Part shown: piece after piece, positions 6,054 through 13,181 of the stretch | How the letters are laid out: every line of letters begins with the position of its first letter | Position numbering within the stretch: position 1 is the first letter of the stretch | NCBI GenBank assembly: GCA_946536955.1 | Contig: CAMNFJ010000069.1 | Coordinates: 1 to 14,630, forward strand | Source: CAG-791 sp002394525 | GTDB taxonomy: Bacteria; Bacillota; Clostridia; Lachnospirales; Lachnospiraceae | DNA: 14,630 nucleotides | Reading direction: 5' to 3' | The notes under the pieces: model-generated | The model's input: only the letters and a program-made list of their open reading frames with translations | The model's database searches: none | What the model was told of the DNA's origin: nothing | Translations under genes and position numbers: made by a program

Positions 6054-7274
6054 TCACTTGTTGTCCTTTCTGAGCATTACATGCCGGCCGTTGACCTGGA
6101 CAGAGGGGATCATGCGGTTGAGGTAGACGGAAAAGCGGGTCACGCCGCTCTGGCGGATCGTGGCGTCCAGTCTGTCGTTGACTTCCTCCAGCTCCTTTTT
6201 CAGGGTGGTGATGTACATGTCGTCGGTCTGGTGGTTTTCAAAGATCCGCAGGATCTGGCTCTCGATGTCGGAGTCCGGGGAGCTGCTCAGGGAGACCCAG
6301 ACTGCATTGTCCCGGTTTTCGATGGTCAGAGAGGGGAGGTCCTTGAGAAATTCGGACAGCTTGCTGTAGTGGTAGTTGCGGATATCAAAATCCGGAAAGA
6401 TCTTGACCAGGCGGGAGCCGATCTCGCCCAGGCCGGTCTCCTTGCCCTCCGCGCTGTTGTCCTCGATCATCTTGACGATTGTGGCCTCGATGGTCTCGGG
6501 AGGGGTAAAGAGGCTGTCGTCGCTGTCCTGCTCGGAACTGTAGCCGTAGCTGCCCTCGCCGAGGTAGGAGTCGGTGTTGTCCGTCGCGTAGGCGGAGACG
6601 GGCTCCGGGGCGGAGGAACGGCGGCGCCTGTAGAGACTGCCGATTCCTGAGGAGGCTGCCGGGCCGCCCGCCGAAGCGGCGGAAGGAGAGGCCGACTGAG
6701 AAGCCGGCGCGGAGGAGCCTGACCCTGTGCCCGAAGCGGGGGAATTGTAATAGGTCACCGGGGCGGGAAGCTGGGGGCTCTTTTTGCGGGAGGCCCTGGC
6801 CTTTTTGCCGGAGACGGACGCCACGTCATCGTCGTTGTCATTGCCGTTGATGACATCGAGAAAGAAAAAGCGCTCGCAGGAGACCCTGAAGGATTCCGGG
6901 GTCTTTTTTTCTCCCATGCCGATCACGACCTTGCCGGCCTCGCGCAGGCGGGTGGCGAGCTTGTTGAAATCGCCGTCGCTGGACACGATGCAGAAGCCCT
7001 GTACATCCCCGGTGTAGAGAATGTCCATGGCGTCGATGATCAGACCGATGTCGGAGGCGTTTTTGCCCGGCGTATTGTTGGGCTGCATGACCGGCGTCAG
7101 GGAATAGCCGGAGGCCCGGCTCAGCCAGGAATGCAGCCTGTCCTGAGACCAGTCGCCGTACATGCGGCGGACCGTGATCTTGCCGTATTTGGACAGCTCG
7201 CTCAGGATCCCGGGTATATAGCGGGAGCTGACGTTGTCGGCATCAATGAGCATGGCGATATTGATATCATCCAT
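6054..7274 (-). CDS. NYN-domain (LabA/DUF88-like) putative ribonuclease with a LOTUS/OST-HTH domain
   Basis: This 406-residue protein starts with a NYN domain of the PIN-like nuclease superfamily (residues 1-140). Metal-binding acidic residues appear in IDADN (Asp11, Asp13), ASDIGLIIDAMD (Asp75, Asp81, Asp84) and SSDGDF (Asp100, Asp102). A Ser/Ala/Pro/Gly-rich linker with a basic patch (YRRRR) spans about 150-255. Residues about 262-328 match a LOTUS/OST-HTH domain (LGEIGSRLVKIF, then YSKLSEFLKD and AVWVSL), and 337-402 may be a second winged-helix copy. In this family the N-terminus cuts RNA and LOTUS domains bind RNA or partner proteins; the substrate here is unknown. The ATG at 7274 is preceded by AGAGG and starts the conserved NYN strand; an open frame continuing upstream to 7766 encodes repeat-derived sequence and is not credible. 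Confidence 0.9.
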   Translation of the reverse strand: MDDINIAMLIDADNVSSRYIPGILSELSKYGKITVRRMYGDWSQDRLHSWLSRASGYSLTPVMQPNNTPGKNASDIGLIIDAMDILYTGDVQGFCIVSSDGDFNKLATRLREAGKVVIGMGEKKTPESFRVSCERFFFLDVINGNDNDDDVASVSGKKARASRKKSPQLPAPVTYYNSPASGTGSGSSAPASQSASPSAASAGGPAASSGIGSLYRRRRSSAPEPVSAYATDNTDSYLGEGSYGYSSEQDSDDSLFTPPETIEATIVKMIEDNSAEGKETGLGEIGSRLVKIFPDFDIRNYHYSKLSEFLKDLPSLTIENRDNAVWVSLSSSPDSDIESQILRIFENHQTDDMYITTLKKELEEVNDRLDATIRQSGVTRFSVYLNRMIPSVQVNGRHVMLRKDNK

Positions 7275-7509
7275 AATAAAAGACCTCTTTCTGAGACTGC
7301 CCGGCCGCAGAGCCGGACCGCCCCGGGCTGAATATTTGCCGGATGCCTCCTGCCGGGCCGCCGGTACGGCTGCCTGGTTCGGGAAACATGCAGTTTCCAA
7401 AGTACATTCTGGAGCACAGCCGCCGGTTCCGATGCGGTCTGTCATGCAGCAGGAATAAGGCACAGGCGGGCAGGGAAGATCCGGTTGAAATTGAGGGACG
7501 GTTTCATGT

Positions 7510-7515
7510 ATTATA
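7510..7515 (-). promoter_or_regulatory. Candidate -10 box for the NYN gene
   Basis: TATAAT on the minus strand, with no convincing -35 (CTGTGT at 17 bp). It would give a leader of about 230 nt. A small hairpin GTGTGC-CCCT-GCACAC (7521-7536) lies in the spacer and -35 area. Confidence 0.35.
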
Positions 7516-7534
7516 TACAGGTGTGCCCCTGCAC

Positions 7535-7632
7535 ACAGGCCGGGCCGAAGGCCTGAACCGGATGCGCCCGGAATACTGGCTGATTTCAGACAGGCCGGCC
7601 CGAATGCGCCCGGAATACTGCCTGGCTTCAGG
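7535..7632. repeat. 42-bp direct repeats between the NYN gene and mrp
   Basis: GCGCCCGGAATACTG occurs at 7564 and 7606, 42 bp apart, inside longer similar units that include ACAGGCCGG at 7535 and 7590. A more degraded unit precedes them. The repeats lie in the 464-bp gap between two divergent genes, upstream of both. The rest of the gap holds no gene that I can support; the weak TATAAA at 7676-7681 could be the mrp -10 box. Confidence 0.75.
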
Positions 7633-7738
7633 CATGTCCGGCGGACGGCCGGCGAAAAAGAACACACAGGTTGATTATAAACCAAAAACTCCGGGCATAA
7701 CAATGTGAAAAACCAACCCGAAAGGAGAATGATAAAAA

Positions 7739-8557
7739 ATGAGTAACGAGCAGACACCCAAGTCAAATACCGGAAAGATGGCTCCTCCCCAGCCTAATTT
7801 CAAGGTCGATCCCAATCCCGGCTCCCATGTCAAAAAGATGATCGCGGTCGTCAGCGGCAAGGGCGGCGTCGGCAAGTCCTCCGTCACGGCCATGAGCGCC
7901 CTGTGGGCGGCCCGCCGCGGCTATTCCGTGGGCATCATGGACGCGGATATCACCGGCCCCAGCATTCCCCGCATGTTCGGCGTGGGCCCCTATGACCTGA
8001 GCGCGACCGAGAACACCATCTTCCCCGCTACTTCCATCACCGGCATCAAGGTCATGTCCATGAATCTACTGATGGAAAAAGAGGACCAGCCCGTCATCTG
8101 GCGCAGCCCCGTCATCACCGGCGCCCTCAAGCAGTTCTGGACCGATGTGGCCTGGGGCGATGTGGACTACATGTTTGTGGATATGCCTCCCGGAACCGGC
8201 GACATCCCGCTGACAGTCTTCCAGGCGCTTCCCGTGGACGGGATCCTCATCGTCACGACACCCCAGGACCTGGTCAGCATGATCGTCCGCAAGGCAGTCG
8301 GCATGGCCAAAATGATGGATGTCCCGATCCTCGGCATCGTGGAGAACATGAGCTATGTCAAGTGTCCTCACTGCGGCGAGGAGATCCGCATCTTCGGCCA
8401 GGGCCATATCGAGGAGACTGCGAAGGCGGAGGGCCTGCCCGTTGTCGCCCGCATTCCTATCGACGCGGCCATGACCACGGCCTGCGACACCGGCAAGATC
8501 GAATACTACCACGGAGAATTCATGGACGGCCTCGAGGCGGTGCTGCCTAAGATCTGA
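7739..8557 (+). CDS. mrp: Mrp/ApbC-type P-loop ATPase, iron-sulfur cluster carrier
   Basis: This 272-residue cytoplasmic protein has the deviant Walker A motif SGKGGVGKSS (39-48), the switch-like IMDADITGPS and the DMPPGTGD motif of the Mrp/NBP35 family. CPHC (Cys209, Cys212) is the conserved CxxC pair by which two subunits hold a bridging 4Fe-4S cluster for transfer to target proteins. It lacks the N-terminal DUF59 domain found in many bacterial Mrp proteins and lacks the N-terminal ferredoxin-like cysteines of NBP35; a 30-residue polar tail takes that place, as in many Clostridia. The start ATG has AAAGGAG 11 bases upstream. Codon choice is strongly C-ending, suggesting high expression. The gene is alone on its transcript, ending at the strong terminator at 8788 after a tandem-repeat 3' region. 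Confidence 0.93.
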   Translation: MSNEQTPKSNTGKMAPPQPNFKVDPNPGSHVKKMIAVVSGKGGVGKSSVTAMSALWAARRGYSVGIMDADITGPSIPRMFGVGPYDLSATENTIFPATSITGIKVMSMNLLMEKEDQPVIWRSPVITGALKQFWTDVAWGDVDYMFVDMPPGTGDIPLTVFQALPVDGILIVTTPQDLVSMIVRKAVGMAKMMDVPILGIVENMSYVKCPHCGEEIRIFGQGHIEETAKAEGLPVVARIPIDAAMTTACDTGKIEYYHGEFMDGLEAVLPKI

Positions 8558-8568
8558 CCGCCGAATCG

Positions 8569-8725
8569 GCCGGAACCATTCGCCATGGCGGAGAGGCTTT
8601 TGCGGCCGGAACCATTCGCCATGGCGGAGAGGCCTTTGCGGCCGGAACCATTCGTCATGGCGGAGGGGCCTTTTGCGGCCGGAACCATTCGCCATGGCGG
8701 AGAGGCTTTTGCGGCCGGAACCATC
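8569..8725. repeat. 36-bp tandem repeat array downstream of mrp (four units plus a partial)
   Basis: Units beginning GCCGGAACCATTCG start at 8569, 8605, 8641, 8678 and 8714, giving periods of 36, 36, 37 and 36. Three units carry the perfect palindrome CGCCATGGCG and one carries a single change (CGTCATGGCG). The array begins 12 bases after the mrp stop codon and ends before the terminator, so it would be part of the 3' untranslated mRNA. Confidence 0.95.
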
Positions 8726-8787
8726 CGCTGCATCGGACAGTTTTTTTGCTGACGCTTTCACATTTATAATAGAACTTTAAAACGACC

Positions 8788-8822
8788 GGACAGGGGAGGA
8801 GGAAAGCCCCTGTCCTTTTTTT
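8788..8822 (+). terminator. Intrinsic terminator of mrp
   Basis: GGACAGGGG (8788-8796) and CCCCTGTCC (8807-8815) form a perfect 9-bp stem with a 10-base loop, followed by seven T residues. Confidence 0.95.
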
Positions 8823-8936
8823 GTGCTCAGCCAGGCCGTTTTTTCGCCGGGAACCGTGCGGAATCTGTCGGGCTGCAGGCCTGTCTGCCCAGGGACTGGT
8901 GTGGTCATTTTGACATATCCATGCGACATATTTGCA

Positions 8937-8965
8937 TTGAAAAAGGGTATGTTATCGGTGAGAAT
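8937..8965 (+). promoter_or_regulatory. Tentative promoter for the alpha-galactosidase gene
   Basis: TTGAAA (8937-8942), a 17-bp spacer and GAGAAT (8960-8965) make a fair match. A perfect TTGACA at 8910-8915 has no good -10 partner. A hairpin GCGGC-TTCA-GCCGC (9026-9039) lies in the presumed leader about 40 bases before the start codon. I see no convincing cre site. The rest of the gap between the terminator and the gene holds nothing else that I recognise. Confidence 0.3.
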
Positions 8966-9078
8966 GGGACATGTAATTTAGTTGTGTAAATGTAGGGTGA
9001 GTTATTTTTTCATCGTGCGGGAACTGCGGCTTCAGCCGCGGAACTGGCATATCGAAGCGAGGGGAAGGCGAGGCAGAG

Positions 9079-11325
9079 ATGGATATTCGGTTTCTTGAAA
9101 AAGAGCGTATTTTTAAAATAGATACAGCCCATGTCAGCTATGTGATGGCGGTCATGGATGATGATCAGTTCCTGGAGCATGTGTATTTCGGAAGGCGGGT
9201 CGGAGATTCTGATCTGCGCTATCTCCTGCGCTATATGGAAAATCCTTTTATGGCCTCCAATAACAAGGGGGAGCGGGGCAAGGTCCTGCAGACCATGAAG
9301 CATGAGCTCCCCGGCGAGCTGGTCGGCGACCACAGGGACGGCGCGGTGACGGTCAGAACAGCGGCCGGGCATACGGCTGTCCAGCCTTATTATGTCTCCC
9401 ACAATATTTTCAAAGGAAAGAAGAGGCTGGAGGGGCTTCCGGCGACCTTCGGGGCGGAGGAGAAGACGATGACCCTGGAGATCACCATGGAGGACCCGGT
9501 CCTGCATGTGCGCTTCGTGCTCTCCTACTCCATTTTTGAGGATACCGACGCGATCATGCGCAGCATGCGGGTGATCAATGACAGCGACAGCCCCGTCCGC
9601 CTCGAAAAGGCCCTCTCGCTCAGTCTCGATATGGACCAGCAGGACTACCGCCTGCTGACCCTGGACGGCATGTGGGTGCGCGAGCGCCATATGAATTACA
9701 GGGACATTGGTTACGGCTTCCAGGGCGTCAGCTCTCTGCGCGGAGAGACCTCCCACCACGAGCAGGCCTTCCTGGGCCTGGTCTCAAAGACCGCGACCCA
9801 GCTGACCGGGGAGGTCTATGGCTTCAACCTGGTCTACTCCGGCAATTTCCGCGCCATGGTGGAAAAGGATGCCTATGACTGCCTCCGCGTGACCATGGGG
9901 ATCAATCCGGACCGCTTCTCCTATGTCCTGCAGCCCGGCGCCTCCTTCCAGACGCCCGAGGGCGTTATGGTCTATTCCTGCGAGGGCCTGACCGGCATGA
10001 CCCATACCTTCCACGATCTCTACAGAAACCATCTGATCAGAGGCGTCTGGAGGGACAAAAAGCGCCCGGTCCTGATCAACAACTGGGAGGCGACTTATTT
10101 CGATTTCGATGAGCAGAAGCTCCTTGATATCGCCCGCGATGCCCGCAAGTGCGGGATCGAGATGCTGGTCATGGACGACGGCTGGTTCGGCAAGCGCGAC
10201 CTGGACGTCTCCGGCCTCGGCGACTGGTATGTCAATGAAAACAAGATCAAGGGCGGACTCAAGAAGCTCGTCGATGAGGTCAATGCCCTGGGCATGAAGT
10301 TCGGCATCTGGGTGGAGCCCGAGATGGTCTCCCCCGACTCCGACCTCTACAGGGCGCATCCCGACTGGGCCATCCGGATCCCGGACCGCGAGCCCTGCCA
10401 GCTCCGCAACCAGTATGTCCTGGATCTGTCCAGAAAAGAGGTGCGGGATACTGTCTACGATATGATCGCGGCGGTCCTGCGCAGTGCCAATATTGAATAT
10501 GTCAAGTGGGATATGAACAGGACCCTGACCGATTTCGGCAGCGCCTCCCTGGGCGCCCAGAACCAGGATGAGCTCTGCCACCGCTATGTCCTGGGCCTGT
10601 ATGAGATGCAGGACCGCCTGACCAGGGACTTCCCCAACCTGCTTCTGGAGAACTGCTCCGGCGGCGGAGCCCGCTTCGATCCCGGCATGCTCTACTACAG
10701 CCCCCAGATCTGGTGCTCGGATGACACCGATGCCGTGGAGCGCCTCTCCATCCAGGAGGGCACCTCCCTGATCTACCCCCTGTCCACCATGGGCGCCCAT
10801 GTCTCGGTCACGCCCAACCATGTGGTCGGCAGGAACACGGGCTTTGAGACCCGCGGCAATGTCGCCCTGGCCGGCACCTTCGGCTATGAGCTCGACATCA
10901 CCAAGCTGGACGCGAAGGACAAGGCGGCCATTCCCCAGCAGATCGCCCTCTACCACAAGTACAACGACCTGATCCGCCGCGGCGACTATTACCGGATCGC
11001 CTCCTACAGGGAGAACCACCTGTACGACTGCTATTCGGTCGTCTCCAAGGACAAGACCGAGGCCCTGATCACCTATGTCCAGGTTCTCAAGGTTCCGGAC
11101 GACCGCAGCAGGATCCTGCGCATCCCCGGCCTTGACCCCGACAAGGAGTACGCGGTCATCGTCGACCGAACGACGGACATCGCGCCCGAGGACGACGAGA
11201 CCATCACCCTGCCGATCGGCCCCCGCGCCCGGATGCGCGGCGATGCCCTGATGTACGCGGGTCTCCCCATGCCCAATTTCCGCGGGGACTTCCGCTCAGC
11301 CCTGATTTATCTCTCCGAGATCTGA
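9079..11325 (+). CDS. Alpha-galactosidase, glycoside hydrolase family 36 (AgaA type)
   Basis: This 748-residue protein has the full GH36 architecture: an N-terminal beta-sandwich (to about 330), a TIM barrel (WEATYFDF, MDDGWFG, GIWVEPEM) and a C-terminal beta domain. The nucleophile is Asp478 in KWDMNR and the acid/base is Asp548 in WCSDDTD, the same numbers known for Geobacillus AgaA, with full-length alignment. The motif LLENCSGGGARFD is the family signature. The enzyme hydrolyses terminal alpha-1,6-galactose from melibiose, raffinose and stachyose. No signal peptide is present, so it is cytoplasmic and needs sugar import; no transporter, regulator or sucrose-cleaving gene is adjacent. The start is supported by GAGG five bases upstream. 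Codons are strongly C/G-ending, which also leaves a long open antisense frame that is not a gene. Confidence 0.97.
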   Translation: MDIRFLEKERIFKIDTAHVSYVMAVMDDDQFLEHVYFGRRVGDSDLRYLLRYMENPFMASNNKGERGKVLQTMKHELPGELVGDHRDGAVTVRTAAGHTAVQPYYVSHNIFKGKKRLEGLPATFGAEEKTMTLEITMEDPVLHVRFVLSYSIFEDTDAIMRSMRVINDSDSPVRLEKALSLSLDMDQQDYRLLTLDGMWVRERHMNYRDIGYGFQGVSSLRGETSHHEQAFLGLVSKTATQLTGEVYGFNLVYSGNFRAMVEKDAYDCLRVTMGINPDRFSYVLQPGASFQTPEGVMVYSCEGLTGMTHTFHDLYRNHLIRGVWRDKKRPVLINNWEATYFDFDEQKLLDIARDARKCGIEMLVMDDGWFGKRDLDVSGLGDWYVNENKIKGGLKKLVDEVNALGMKFGIWVEPEMVSPDSDLYRAHPDWAIRIPDREPCQLRNQYVLDLSRKEVRDTVYDMIAAVLRSANIEYVKWDMNRTLTDFGSASLGAQNQDELCHRYVLGLYEMQDRLTRDFPNLLLENCSGGGARFDPGMLYYSPQIWCSDDTDAVERLSIQEGTSLIYPLSTMGAHVSVTPNHVVGRNTGFETRGNVALAGTFGYELDITKLDAKDKAAIPQQIALYHKYNDLIRRGDYYRIASYRENHLYDCYSVVSKDKTEALITYVQVLKVPDDRSRILRIPGLDPDKEYAVIVDRTTDIAPEDDETITLPIGPRARMRGDALMYAGLPMPNFRGDFRSALIYLSEI

Positions 11326-11367
11326 GATCCGGGATCCACAGGTACAGGCGGAAGATGATTCCGGTTC

Positions 11368-11523
11368 GGTCCGCAGGCGGAGGTTTTCGGTCTGCATGCA
11401 GAGTCTTCCGGTCTGATCCGCAGGCGGAGTCTTTCAATCTGATCCGCAGGCAGAGGTTTTCAGCCTGCAGACATAGTCTTCCGGTCTGACCCGCAGGCAG
11501 AGGTTTTCGGCCTGCAGGCACAG
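11368..11523. repeat. 47-bp tandem repeats downstream of the alpha-galactosidase gene
   Basis: Units start at 11368 (47 bp), 11415 (a shortened 26-bp unit), 11441 (47 bp) and 11488 (36 bp). The core is CCGCAGGCGGAGGTTTTCGG, with the second part CTGCATGCAGAGTCTTCCGG missing from the short unit. Palindromes such as GCCTGCAGGC occur inside. The array fills the 3' region between the stop codon and the terminator. Confidence 0.9.
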
Positions 11524-11541
11524 TACACTGAACAGAAAAAA

Positions 11542-11585
11542 GCAGTACAACAGAGAAAAACGTCTCTGCTGTACTGCCTTTTTTT
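11542..11585. terminator. Bidirectional intrinsic terminator between the alpha-galactosidase gene and coaX
   Basis: GCAGTACAACAGAGA (11542-11556) pairs with TCTCTGCTGTACTGC (11563-11577) with one mismatch and a 6-base loop. A run of T follows on the plus strand and A-rich sequence precedes, so it can serve both convergent genes. Between it and the coaX stop I see nothing else. Confidence 0.93.
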
Positions 11586-11694
11586 GTTTGAAAATTTGTC
11601 CGAAAAACGGGGGCGGGCCGGCGCCGCGCTCATACCTGTCTGTCCTTATTGTTTGAGCTTTTTCTGCCTGGCGATCACACCTGTCTGTCTGATA

Positions 11695-12495
11695 TTATTT
11701 GACCTTTTTTCTGCCGCCGCGGTTTTTCTGCCAGATCAGATACAGACCCCGCAGGAGCAGGTTCTCGTCGATCGTCATGCTGTGCCTGCAGCAGGGGCAG
11801 ATGGTCGAGGCCAGCCCGCCCGTGGCGACGATGCTCCATTCTTCTTCGCCGGCGGCCAGCAGGGACTCGATGAAGCAGTCCAGGACTCCGTCGACAGCGC
11901 CCGCGGAACCAAAGATGATGCCTGCTTTCATGCATTCCACTGTATTTGTCGCGATGACCTTGTTGGGAGGGGTGATCTCGATCTTGGGAAGGAGCGAGGT
12001 CCCCTGGGTCAGGGCGTCTATGGACAGGGTCACACCCGGCATGATGGCGCCGCCGATATAGCGGCCCTTGGAGTCCACGACGGTCACGGTCGTCGCCGTG
12101 CCCATATCGATGATAATGCAGGGCAGGGGATAATATTCCTTGGCGGCCACCGCTGTGGCGACCAGGTCCGCGGCGATGGTGCCGGGATCATCGATCATGA
12201 TCGGGAGTCCGGTCCTGATCCCGGCTCCGATGATCAGGGCATCGACACCAGTGATGAACTTCACGGCCTTTGTCAGGATCAATGTGAGCGGGGGGACAAC
12301 AGAGGAGATCACAGCGCCCTCCACCAGGCCCAGGTCAATGCCGCCCAGTTCCAGGATCAGCTTCATGCTGGCGGCATATTCATGTTCAGTCTTATGCAGA
12401 TTGCTTTCAAGACGCATGATCTGGATGATCTCTCCGTCCATACCGATACATCCGATCACAGTATGGGTATTTCCTGTATCAATGGCAAGAATCAT
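11695..12495 (-). CDS. coaX: Type III pantothenate kinase
   Basis: This 266-residue protein phosphorylates pantothenate, the first step of coenzyme A synthesis, in the cytosol. It has the ASKHA-fold motifs of CoaX in order: DTGNTHTV (6-13) for phosphate binding, then IDDPGTIAADLVATAVAA, IDMGTATTVTVVD, GGAIMPG and ATGGLA. The length is typical. The usual GAD(R/L) motif reads AADL, so the glycine is alanine; the catalytic aspartate remains, so the enzyme should be active. A cysteine pair (CPCC) near the C-terminus is unusual but has no assigned role. The start ATG has GGGAG about seven bases upstream. The gene is convergent with the alpha-galactosidase gene and is not next to birA, its frequent partner in Clostridia. 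Confidence 0.95.
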   Translation of the reverse strand: MILAIDTGNTHTVIGCIGMDGEIIQIMRLESNLHKTEHEYAASMKLILELGGIDLGLVEGAVISSVVPPLTLILTKAVKFITGVDALIIGAGIRTGLPIMIDDPGTIAADLVATAVAAKEYYPLPCIIIDMGTATTVTVVDSKGRYIGGAIMPGVTLSIDALTQGTSLLPKIEITPPNKVIATNTVECMKAGIIFGSAGAVDGVLDCFIESLLAAGEEEWSIVATGGLASTICPCCRHSMTIDENLLLRGLYLIWQKNRGGRKKVK

Positions 12496-12758
12496 GAAGG
12501 TCTCCCTCTGTGCGCGGAACCCTTCCAGACTCCGGTCCGGATCTCCGCCGGCTGTCCGTGTTTAGCTCCGGAACAAAAGCTCTGCGAAGGGGAAGGGGAG
12601 AAGGGGCAGCGCGGAAAATGAATCATCAGCATCTCGAAGGCACCCCGGCGGCCGCGTATATCAACCAATTCCCTGTATATTTGCTCTGAATACCGGCCGG
12701 GCAGCGCTCATAAGGATGACAGGCCGCCCTCCTTCCGGAACCGGGGATGCTGTTTTCT

Positions 12759-12787
12759 ATTTTATTGCGGACCCACTGCGATTGCAA
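12759..12787 (-). promoter_or_regulatory. Candidate promoter of coaX
   Basis: On the minus strand TTGCAA (12787-12782), a 17-bp spacer and TAAAAT (12764-12759) make a good match. The leader would be about 255 nt. Within it I see short frames but no recognised riboswitch. The promoter lies about 40 bp from mobile element copy B. Confidence 0.5.
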
Positions 12788-12818
12788 GGGGAAGGTGGGA
12801 CTGCCGCAGGTCAGCTGT

Positions 12819-13043
12819 TAACCGTTGTTACAGTTCAGGCCCACCTGAAACGCGAGGCGTTTTGCGCATGCTCTTTGCGCAAAACCCGAGTTTAATGGCG
12901 CGAACACACTTGTGAAGCAAGTGTGTTGCGCACAGCAAAGCATATTGACAATGCGAAGCTTTTACAATGCTCGCATTGTTATCGCCGCGCGCAGCGTTAC
13001 ATGTCCACGCCCTTCGAGGGGGCGTGGGCAGTAACTAACCGTT
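12819..13043 (+). mobile_element. MITE-like element, copy B (209 bp) with perfect 8-bp target-site duplication
   Basis: The element spans 12827-13035, starting GTTACAGTTCAGG and ending GGGCAGTAAC. It is flanked on both sides by TAACCGTT (12819-12826 and 13036-13043), a perfect 8-bp duplication. Its first 74 bp match copy A in inverse orientation. The interior differs: AACACACTTG-TGAAG-CAAGTGTGTT (12903-12927), an ACAATGCGA/TCGCATTGT pair around 12949-12980, and CCACGCCC/GGGCGTGG (13005-13012 with 13020-13027), the last placed inside the terminal motif that is a simple GTTACAGTAAC in copy A. There is no coding capacity. It sits between the divergent promoters of coaX and patB. Confidence 0.88.
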
Positions 13044-13085
13044 AGCTGCCAGCTAAAAGCTAATAGCTAAGAGCTGAAAGCTGAT
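13044..13085. repeat. Six tandem heptamers of the form AGCTNNN
   Basis: Directly after the target duplication of copy B, AGCT recurs every seven bases six times (AGCTGCC, AGCTAAA, AGCTAAT, AGCTAAG, AGCTGAA, AGCTGAT). The array ends three bases before the -35 of patB. Confidence 0.85.
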
Positions 13086-13087
13086 AA

Positions 13088-13115
13088 CCGACACATCCCA
13101 AAGCTGTGCTATAAT
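13088..13115 (+). promoter_or_regulatory. Promoter of patB (extended -10)
   Basis: CCGACA (13088-13093), a 16-bp spacer and TATAAT (13110-13115), preceded by TGC to give TGCTATAAT. The leader is about 60 nt. The -10 box matches that of the sensor gene at nine positions in a row. Confidence 0.6.
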
Positions 13116-13181
13116 AAAAAGGATTGCCGGAAAGCGAAGATCCCGCCGGCAAAATTCAGTGAAAGGCAGCCTGGTATAGAC

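Noticed and set aside
7275..7766. An upstream extension of the NYN gene that would add 164 residues
   Set aside because: The extension is antisense to the mrp start, encodes the 42-bp DNA repeats, and lies before a well-placed ATG with AGAGG that begins the conserved NYN strand.
8910..8915. A perfect TTGACA as the -35 of the alpha-galactosidase promoter
   Set aside because: No acceptable -10 box lies 16-18 bp downstream (TGCATT at best), so I favoured the TTGAAA/GAGAAT pair, itself with low confidence.
9784..11019. A 411-codon open frame antisense to the alpha-galactosidase gene
   Set aside because: It mirrors the strong C/G bias at the third positions of the real gene; the product is low in complexity, has no recognised family and no ribosome site.
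11584..12621. A 345-codon plus-strand frame over coaX
   Set aside because: It is antisense to an intact CoaX with all its motifs and includes the terminator region; it is not credible as a gene.
12492..12632. A 46-codon minus-strand frame ending in an ATGA overlap with the coaX start
   Set aside because: The overlap is attractive, but the frame has no ribosome site and its Ser/Pro-rich product looks like no known protein; a uORF cannot be excluded.
1042..13043. A composite transposon bounded by the two inverse element copies
   Set aside because: Each copy has its own target-site duplication, so each inserted separately; the genes between are ordinary chromosomal genes.
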